Positions 7,027 to 10,654 of a stretch of DNA of 10,654 nt are shown here, in pieces. The stretch's first letter is position 1; each line of letters begins with the position of its first letter. The notes beneath the pieces are model-generated. The model was not told the origin of the DNA and did not search any database. It saw nothing but the letters and a program-made list of their open reading frames with translations. A program made the position numbers and the translations under genes. This DNA is from Eubacteriales Family XIII. Incertae Sedis bacterium (GTDB lineage Bacteria; Bacillota; Clostridia; Peptostreptococcales; Anaerovoracaceae): positions 1 through 10,654 of the forward strand of contig JAISML010000189.1 of the NCBI GenBank assembly GCA_031276775.1. Direction: 5' to 3'.

Positions 7027-7032
7027 CCTCCT
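7027..7032 (-). promoter_or_regulatory. Strong ribosome binding site of fba
   Basis: On the minus strand AGGAGG lies 6 nt before the ATG. It is the best-placed site on this strand and fits a highly expressed glycolytic gene. No convincing promoter of its own was found in the 104 bp before it. Confidence 0.8.
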
Positions 7033-7124
7033 TTATGACGATGCATGCATACGCATACAGTGCAATGGTTGCTTGATTCATGTGCCCGCCGCCGGCTGCG
7101 GTCGCCTGCCGAAAAACGATCGTG

Positions 7125-7673
7125 CTATCCTTTGGTCAAAATGTCGATGATGTCCGTCAGGGATGCGTCCGTTTGGATGTTGAAAATTCCCGCTTTGAGC
7201 TTTGATTCCGCCCCCATGGATCGGACGGCGGTCAGAAATTCCTCTTTGGATTGTATCAGGTTTGCGGTCAACAGATTGTCCGCAATCGTCGAGGTGGATT
7301 GCCCGATTTCGACGACGAACGAAACCGTGGCCGGCTGTTGCGGCGGCCGGGGATCTCCCGCGTTCGCGCTGTCTTCCGACGGTGGGATGACTTCCGTGCC
7401 GGTTGCGGGCGCGGTTGTTTCCGTGCCGGCTCCGGTTGCGTCTGTGCCGGTGGTGTTTTCGTTCGCGTTTCCTTCAGCGCCGGTTGTGCTTCCTCCCTCG
7501 TTTCCTTCCGTGCCGGCGCCGTTTTCGCCGGGGATCGGCGTTTCTTCCGCCGTGCCGCTTACGGTGGGGAAATCCATGATCGCGTCGATCCTCGTCCAGA
7601 TGATCAGCGCCGCAACCGCGATGATCGCCAACGCGACGAAAAGATCACTCTTGTTGTACAGGAAATTTCTCAT
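7125..7673 (-). CDS. Membrane-anchored protein with a C-terminal MltG/YceG-like (LysM-like) domain
   Basis: The 182-aa product has a short basic start (MRNFLYNKSD), one membrane segment (about 11-26, LFVALAIIAVAALIIW), a Thr/Gly/Glu-rich linker (about 38-112) and a folded C-terminal domain (about 116-182). That domain reads VVEIGQSTSTIADNLL, SKEEFLTA, KLKAGIFNIQ and SLTDIIDILTKG, the pattern of the LysM-like subdomain that precedes the catalytic part of the endolytic transglycosylase MltG. No transglycosylase domain follows, so this is a stand-alone binding module, probably outside the membrane near peptidoglycan; the role is inference. The linker DNA repeats TTCCGTGCCGG-like motifs (plus strand 7392-7402, 7419-7429, 7506-7516), so its length may vary. 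ATG 7673 is preferred over ATG 7691 because the basic residues and membrane segment follow it and the promoter at 7680-7708 would start at it. No Shine-Dalgarno is visible. It lies upstream of fba. Confidence 0.8.
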   Translation of the reverse strand: MRNFLYNKSDLFVALAIIAVAALIIWTRIDAIMDFPTVSGTAEETPIPGENGAGTEGNEGGSTTGAEGNANENTTGTDATGAGTETTAPATGTEVIPPSEDSANAGDPRPPQQPATVSFVVEIGQSTSTIADNLLTANLIQSKEEFLTAVRSMGAESKLKAGIFNIQTDASLTDIIDILTKG

Positions 7674-7679
7674 AGAACA

Positions 7680-7708
7680 AATATACCACATTCATGTTGG
7701 CAAAACAA
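7680..7708 (-). promoter_or_regulatory. Sigma-A-type promoter of the MltG-like gene, possibly giving a leaderless mRNA
   Basis: On the minus strand, TTGTTT (7708-7703) is followed by exactly 17 bases and then TATATT (7685-7680), with TG one base before the -10. The base seven positions after the -10 is 7673, the A of the ATG. With no Shine-Dalgarno present, a leaderless or nearly leaderless transcript is predicted. Confidence 0.6.
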
Positions 7709-7719
7709 GGAAGCGCGTC

Positions 7720-7748
7720 AAAAAGACGCAGGGAATATGCGTCAAAAA
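7720..7748 (-). terminator. Terminator after the 92-aa gene
   Basis: Read on the minus strand, GACGCA (7743-7738) and TGCGTC (7730-7725) form a 6-bp stem around a 7-base loop, followed by TTTTT (7724-7720). It sits inside an imperfect 24-bp direct repeat (GCGTCAAAAAGAC at 7715-7727 and 7739-7751, plus strand), so the repeat itself builds the hairpin. An alternative small hairpin GCGTC-TTTTT-GACGC (7729-7715) overlaps it. The stem is short, so efficiency is uncertain. It lies about 76 bp after the stop and just before the next promoter. Confidence 0.5.
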
Positions 7749-7818
7749 GACTCGGAAAATCGCGTCGGGCGGGCGGGGAAACCGGGGTTGCCGCAGACAG
7801 GCGTGAGCCGGCGTTTCC

Positions 7819-8097
7819 TCAGCAAAAGCTGAGTCGGGAATTGCTGTTCTTGGGGTCTTGGAGTACGAGATTGATTCCCTCGTGCCGGTAGCTTGTCCTG
7901 TCCGTCTTCAGCCATGACTTCAGAAACGTCACCGCATCCTCCGTGCGCGTGACCGCCTGCCCCTCAAAAAACATCGTGGCAAAGCTTTCCGTCGTCCCGT
8001 CGTCAAAAGATACTTCCACCTCATATTTCGTTTCGGGCAGCAGGATGCAGGTCACGAACGTGTTTGTTTTGATATTGATGTCAAGAATTTTTCCCAT
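7819..8097 (-). CDS. Small protein of unknown function (92 aa)
   Basis: I do not recognise a family. The product is a soluble, mixed alpha/beta-looking protein with no membrane segment or signal peptide. It opens with MGKILDINIKTNTFVTCILL, then KYEVEVSFDDGTTESFATMFF suggests two beta strands around a turn, and AVTFLKSWLKTDRTSYR suggests a helix with a basic end; the C-terminus is NSRLSFC. The pattern is compatible with a small beta-rich domain but no catalytic motif is visible. ATG 8097 is supported by AGGAG seven bases upstream. Upstream in-frame codons would run through non-coding tandem repeats. A promoter, a repeat-rich leader of about 195 nt and a terminator frame it as a single-gene unit, which supports it being real. 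Confidence 0.7.
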   Translation of the reverse strand: MGKILDINIKTNTFVTCILLPETKYEVEVSFDDGTTESFATMFFEGQAVTRTEDAVTFLKSWLKTDRTSYRHEGINLVLQDPKNSNSRLSFC

Positions 8098-8110
8098 TTT
8101 AACACTCCTT

Positions 8111-8171
8111 TGCTTTGCGTTTCCGAAAATGTTGGTCCCGCTGCTTTGCGTTTCCGAAAATGTTGGTCCCG
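8111..8171. repeat. 31-bp tandem repeat (2 copies) in the leader of the 92-aa gene
   Basis: Thirty identical bases occur at 8111-8140 and 8142-8171 with one base between, a 31-bp period. The unit begins TGCTTTGCGTTTCCGAAAAT and ends GTTGGTCCCG on the plus strand. The period is not a multiple of three, so the copies shift frame and are unlikely to code. The first copy ends about 13 bases before the start codon, right beside the ribosome binding site. Confidence 0.9.
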
Positions 8172-8175
8172 TGAA

Positions 8176-8197
8176 TTTGCGCTTGCTTCCGCGCAAA
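8176..8197. other. Hairpin upstream of the 31-bp repeats
   Basis: TTTGCGC (8176-8182) pairs with GCGCAAA (8191-8197) over 7 bp around an 8-base loop. No T-run follows on either strand. On the minus strand its 3' arm, with flanking bases, gives AAGCGCAAATTCA (8184-8172), the same 13 bases found in both 24-bp repeats between ilvB and ilvN. It lies in the predicted leader RNA of the 92-aa gene. Confidence 0.55.
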
Positions 8198-8229
8198 CCG
8201 TTCCGCTTGGCGACGCGTCCGCCGTAAGT

Positions 8230-8254
8230 GACGCCTCAAAGCGACGCCTCAAAG
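8230..8254. repeat. 13-bp-period tandem repeat (2 copies)
   Basis: GACGCCTCAAAG occurs at 8230-8241 and 8243-8254 with one base between. It lies in the same leader region as the 31-bp repeat and shares a 13-bp period with the duplicated -10 region at 8284-8309. Confidence 0.85.
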
Positions 8255-8283
8255 ACCGGCGGGCGCGCCGCGTGTCTGTCTTA

Positions 8284-8309
8284 TCTTCTATATCACTCTT
8301 CTATATCAC
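8284..8309. repeat. Perfect 13-bp tandem duplication of a -10 region
   Basis: TCTTCTATATCAC occurs at 8284-8296 and 8297-8309. Read on the minus strand each copy gives TGATATAGA, an extended -10 element, so the duplication makes two -10 boxes for the 92-aa gene. Only the copy at 8300-8305 has a -35 at the proper distance. Confidence 0.85.
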
Positions 8310-8328
8310 AGACGCGCGCGCGGATCAA
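8300..8328 (-). promoter_or_regulatory. Promoter of the 92-aa gene
   Basis: On the minus strand, TTGATC (8328-8323) is followed by 17 bases and TATAGA (8305-8300), with TG one base before the -10. Transcription would begin near 8293 and leave a leader of about 195 nt containing the 13-bp and 31-bp repeats and one hairpin. A second TATAGA (8292-8287) could start transcripts 13 bases further on. Confidence 0.6.
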
Positions 8329-8578
8329 TCTTGAAAATAATTTCACCCGGGCAACCTTTGACAAAATGTGCCGGCGGCGGGCGTCTCTCTTTTTGTTCCG
8401 GTCATTCCGGGGATCGGTTTCACTGCGATCCGGCACGAAGCGTCAACGGTTTTTGAGGTATTGTGGGAAAATTCGTGTGAAATGCCCGGAAATCCAAGGG
8501 TTTCCCGAAAGTAACAAAAGCGGCCGCGAAAACGGTGCAGGAATTGCAAAACAACGAATCACACTATATCCAATAAGC
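8329..8578. other. Non-coding stretch between divergent genes
   Basis: No credible gene is seen here on either strand. Possible structures are a short hairpin (GGATCG 8411-8416 with CGATCC 8426-8431) and an imperfect one around 8487-8507, neither followed by a T-run. TTGACA at 8358-8363 has no -10 at a usable distance. A weak plus-strand promoter for the CoA-transferase could be TTGCAA (8544-8549) with TATATC (8565-8570), spacing 15; I would not rely on it. Confidence 0.5.
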
Positions 8579-8666
8579 GAACCGACGGGCGTACGAACCG
8601 ACAACCAAGCGGGCAGGAAACCGAACGGTCAGGGAACCGACGGGTGAACGCGCCAATGAACCGAAC
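8579..8666. repeat. Cluster of five AACCGA repeats before the CoA-transferase gene
   Basis: GAACCGAC or close variants start at 8579, 8595, 8618 (AAACCGAAC), 8634 and 8658. The start-to-start distances are 16, 23, 16 and 24 bases, so the cluster reads as two roughly 40-bp units, each holding two motifs, plus a fifth motif. GAACCGACGGG is identical at the first and fourth positions. The cluster ends about 43 bp before the CoA-transferase start. It could be a set of regulator binding sites or a degenerate tandem repeat; no regulator is identified. Confidence 0.65.
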
Positions 8667-8708
8667 AAATTGTTTGCGTTGTGGCATGACAAGGGAGGTA
8701 ATGCGGGC

Positions 8709-10277
8709 ATGAAAAAATTGGTAAGCGCACAGGAAGCGGCAAAGTTGATTCAATCCAACGATACCGTAGCCGTCAGTGGGTTTGTTGGCATCGGACACCC
8801 GGAGGAAATATACAAGGCGGTGGAGGAAAGATTCCTGTCCGAGAACGCCCCGAGAAACCTGACGATCACCACCGGCGCGGGGAGCGGCGACGGAAAGAAC
8901 GAGGTGGGCTTGGATCGATGGGCGAAAGAAGGCTTGATCGGAAAGATCATCGCCACGCATTTCAATATGCTGCCCGGTATCGTCGACATGATCGCCCGGG
9001 AGAAGATCGAAGCCTACGCCATTCCCCAAGGCGTCATGCTTCACCTTTACCGGGCGATCGGCAACAGGACGCCGGGCGTGATCACGTCCGTCGGGCTGAA
9101 AACGTTTGCCGATCCCAGGGATACGGGCTGCCGGCTGAACGGCATATCAAAAGACGAAGTCGTCGCCTTGGTCAATTTGGACAAGGAGTATCTGTGGTAC
9201 AAAGCTTTTCCGATCAATGTCGCCGTGATTCGGGGGACGACTGCCGACGAATACGGCAATATCTCCATGGAAAAAGAAGCGCTGCGCTTGGAGATCTTTG
9301 TTCAGGCGTTGGCGGCAAAGACTTCCGGGGGCAAGGTCATTGCGCAGGTCGAACGATATGTGAAACGGGGTTCCTTGGATCCCAAAACGGTCATCGTGCC
9401 CGGCGCCTTGGTGGACGCCATTGTCATTGCCGCACCTGAAAACCATAAACAATCCGTACTCGAAAGCTACAATCCGGCGTTCACGGGCGAGGTCAGGATC
9501 CCTCTGGATTCGATCAGGCCGATGCCTTTGGGCAGCCGGAAGATCATCGCGCGGCGCGCGGCGATGGAACTCATACCCGATTGTGTTTTGAATTTGGGAA
9601 TCGGCATCCCCGAAGGCGTGAGCGCGGTGGCCGCGGAGGAAGGAATCAGCGAATTGCTGACCACGACCGTGGAGCCGGGGCTTCATGGCGGGGTTCCCTT
9701 GGCAGGATTGAATTTCGGCGCCGCGATCAATCCCGAAGCGGTGCTCGATCACCCCACGCAGTTTGATTTTTACGACAGCGGACGGCTCGATCTTGCCTGT
9801 CTGGGCATGGCGGAATGCGATATGCGCGGCAATATCAACGTCAGCAAATTCGGTCCGCGGATCGCCGGTCCCGGCGGTTTCGTAAACATCACGCAAAGCG
9901 CGAAATGCGTGATATTCTGCGGGACATTCACCGCAAGCGGCCTGAAAGAAACGGTCGAAGGCGGCAAACTTGTGATTGCGGAGGAAGGTTCCGCGAAAAA
10001 ATTTGTCGAAAAGGTCAGTCACGTGACTTTCAGCGGCGAATATGCCAAAGAGAAAGGGCAGAAAGTCCTGTACATCACGGAACGGGCCGTGTTTGAGATT
10101 CGGGACGGGTTGCTGACGCTCGTTGAAATTGCGCCGGGCGTGGACGCGGAAAAGGACGTGTTTGATCAAATGCTCTTTCGGCCGGCGGTTGCGGACGATC
10201 TGAAAGAGATGGACGCCCGTATTTTCCGCGACGCCCCCATGGGTCTTGCGGCGGACATTGCGGGCAAAGCGCAGTAA
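8709..10277 (+). CDS. Acyl-CoA:acetate/propionate-type CoA-transferase (YdiF/Pct family)
   Basis: The 522-aa enzyme belongs to family I CoA-transferases in which both half-domains are fused. It moves CoA between acyl-CoA and a short-chain acid through a glutamyl-CoA thioester. The first domain (about 1-270) opens MKKLVSAQEAAKLIQ and has the VSGFVGIGHPEE glycine loop. The second (about 285-515) has NLGIGIPEGVSAVAAEEG, the catalytic E322 in TTVEPGLHGG, FGAAINPEAVLDHPTQFDFYD and NINVSKFGPRIAGPGGF. These match propionate CoA-transferase and YdiF closely, but substrate choice cannot be read from sequence. ATG 8709 is chosen over ATG 8670 because AGGGAGG at 8692-8698 precedes it by 10 bases. A tiny ATG-CGG-GCA-TGA frame (8700-8711) overlaps the start. 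Likely role is fermentation of short acids. A 61-bp gap without a terminator leads to ptsI. Confidence 0.92.
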   Translation: MKKLVSAQEAAKLIQSNDTVAVSGFVGIGHPEEIYKAVEERFLSENAPRNLTITTGAGSGDGKNEVGLDRWAKEGLIGKIIATHFNMLPGIVDMIAREKIEAYAIPQGVMLHLYRAIGNRTPGVITSVGLKTFADPRDTGCRLNGISKDEVVALVNLDKEYLWYKAFPINVAVIRGTTADEYGNISMEKEALRLEIFVQALAAKTSGGKVIAQVERYVKRGSLDPKTVIVPGALVDAIVIAAPENHKQSVLESYNPAFTGEVRIPLDSIRPMPLGSRKIIARRAAMELIPDCVLNLGIGIPEGVSAVAAEEGISELLTTTVEPGLHGGVPLAGLNFGAAINPEAVLDHPTQFDFYDSGRLDLACLGMAECDMRGNINVSKFGPRIAGPGGFVNITQSAKCVIFCGTFTASGLKETVEGGKLVIAEEGSAKKFVEKVSHVTFSGEYAKEKGQKVLYITERAVFEIRDGLLTLVEIAPGVDAEKDVFDQMLFRPAVADDLKEMDARIFRDAPMGLAADIAGKAQ

Positions 10278-10338
10278 TCCGTCGGTTTCGGCAAAATGCG
10301 GCAGTGCGGCTCTGCGATGTGATGAGAGGTGGGTGAGC

Positions 10339-10654
10339 ATGCAAAACGGAATAGCGGTTTCTCCGGGAATTGAAATTGGCACGGCGTTTGTCTTTCAGGC
10401 GCCCGAGATCACCGTCAACACCGGCAAGATTTCGCCGTCCCGCGTTGAGGAGGAGAGTCTGGGCCTATCGGACGCGATAGAAAAAACCAAGGCGCAGATC
10501 GAGGCTATCCGGGATAGGACGAAAGAGGAAATGGGAGAGGAGAATGCGGAGATCTTCGAAGCGCATTTGATGATCCTGGAGGATTTTCTCTTCAAAGACA
10601 GCATCGACAATCTCATACGCGTCGAGTATATCTCCGCCGAGTATGCGACGCAGA
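10339..10654 (+). CDS. ptsI: PTS enzyme I (phosphoenolpyruvate-protein phosphotransferase), N-terminal part
   Basis: The frame runs open from ATG 10339 to the window end, giving the first 105 residues of a protein usually about 570 long. Enzyme I takes phosphate from PEP and passes it to HPr, the first step of PTS sugar uptake, in the cytosol. The start NGIAVSPGIEIGTAFVF matches the enzyme I N-terminus, and the helical HPr-binding region carries EIFEAHLMILEDF, a hallmark block. The phosphorylated His (near residue 189 in E. coli) lies beyond the window. AGAGGTGGG (10324-10332) upstream is the likely ribosome binding site. No HPr gene (ptsH) precedes it; its neighbour is the CoA-transferase gene. 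Confidence 0.95.
   Translation, partial: MQNGIAVSPGIEIGTAFVFQAPEITVNTGKISPSRVEEESLGLSDAIEKTKAQIEAIRDRTKEEMGEENAEIFEAHLMILEDFLFKDSIDNLIRVEYISAEYATQ

Noticed and set aside
8111..8171. CRISPR array
   Set aside because: Only two copies with a single base between them and no spacers; it is a simple tandem repeat.
8098..8196. Upstream extension of the 92-aa gene through the tandem repeats
   Set aside because: It would start at TTG, run through a 31-bp repeat that shifts frame between copies, and ignore the good ribosome binding site before 8097.
8228..8647. 139-codon plus-strand frame upstream of the CoA-transferase
   Set aside because: It covers the promoter and repeat region, has no good ribosome binding site and no recognisable protein; treated as non-coding.
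9147..10382. 411-codon minus-strand open frame opposite the CoA-transferase
   Set aside because: It is antisense to a clear conserved enzyme, is rich in His/Arg/Gly as expected of a shadow in GC-rich DNA, and has no recognisable domain.

Overview
The window (about 10.65 kb, GC-rich by eye) looks like chromosomal DNA of a fermentative, Gram-positive-type bacterium, probably a high-GC member of the Clostridia. This rests on AGGAGG-type ribosome binding sites, a Clostridia-like nicotinate phosphoribosyltransferase, a YdiF/Pct-type CoA-transferase, a short class II aldolase and a PTS enzyme I. It is an inference from gene families, not a placement. There are no phage, transposase, CRISPR, rRNA or tRNA genes. 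Most of the window is ordinary metabolism; the unusual material is one DNA-repair gene pair and the intergenic DNA.

Layout. Positions 1-237 (+) hold the C-terminal end of a receiver domain, probably from a hybrid histidine kinase. At 285-1041 (+) lies a compact pair of DNA-damage genes: a Vsr-like very-short-patch endonuclease whose catalytic Asp position reads Ala, and, one base later, an alkyltransferase-like (ATL) protein whose methyl-acceptor Cys is Trp. A consensus extended -10 promoter (1062-1070) then precedes pncB (NAD salvage). pncB overlaps ilvE by ATGA and is followed by ilvB and ilvN, giving a pncB-ilvE-ilvB-ilvN unit that ends in a long GC-rich terminator (about 5980-6056). The ilvB-ilvN gap is unusually long (149 bp) and carries a perfect 24-bp tandem duplication and a bulged 10-bp hairpin.

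Three genes lie on the minus strand from 8097 down to 6091: a 92-aa protein of unknown function, a membrane-anchored protein with a MltG/YceG-like (LysM-like) domain, and fba (class II fructose-bisphosphate aldolase). The 92-aa gene has a good promoter (-35 TTGATC, 17 bp, extended -10) whose -10 is duplicated, a roughly 195-nt leader full of tandem repeats, and its own terminator. The anchored protein has a promoter placed so that its mRNA may be leaderless.

On the plus strand, after about 600 bp of mostly non-coding divergent DNA with a cluster of five AACCGA repeats, come a YdiF/Pct-type CoA-transferase (8709-10277) and the start of ptsI (10339 to the window end). Together the genes cover branched-chain amino acid synthesis, NAD salvage, glycolysis, sugar uptake and acyl-CoA fermentation. 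I did not find a convincing new multi-gene system. The best leads are the Vsr-like/ATL pair and a family of short related repeats and hairpins shared between the ilvB-ilvN gap and the leader of the 92-aa gene.
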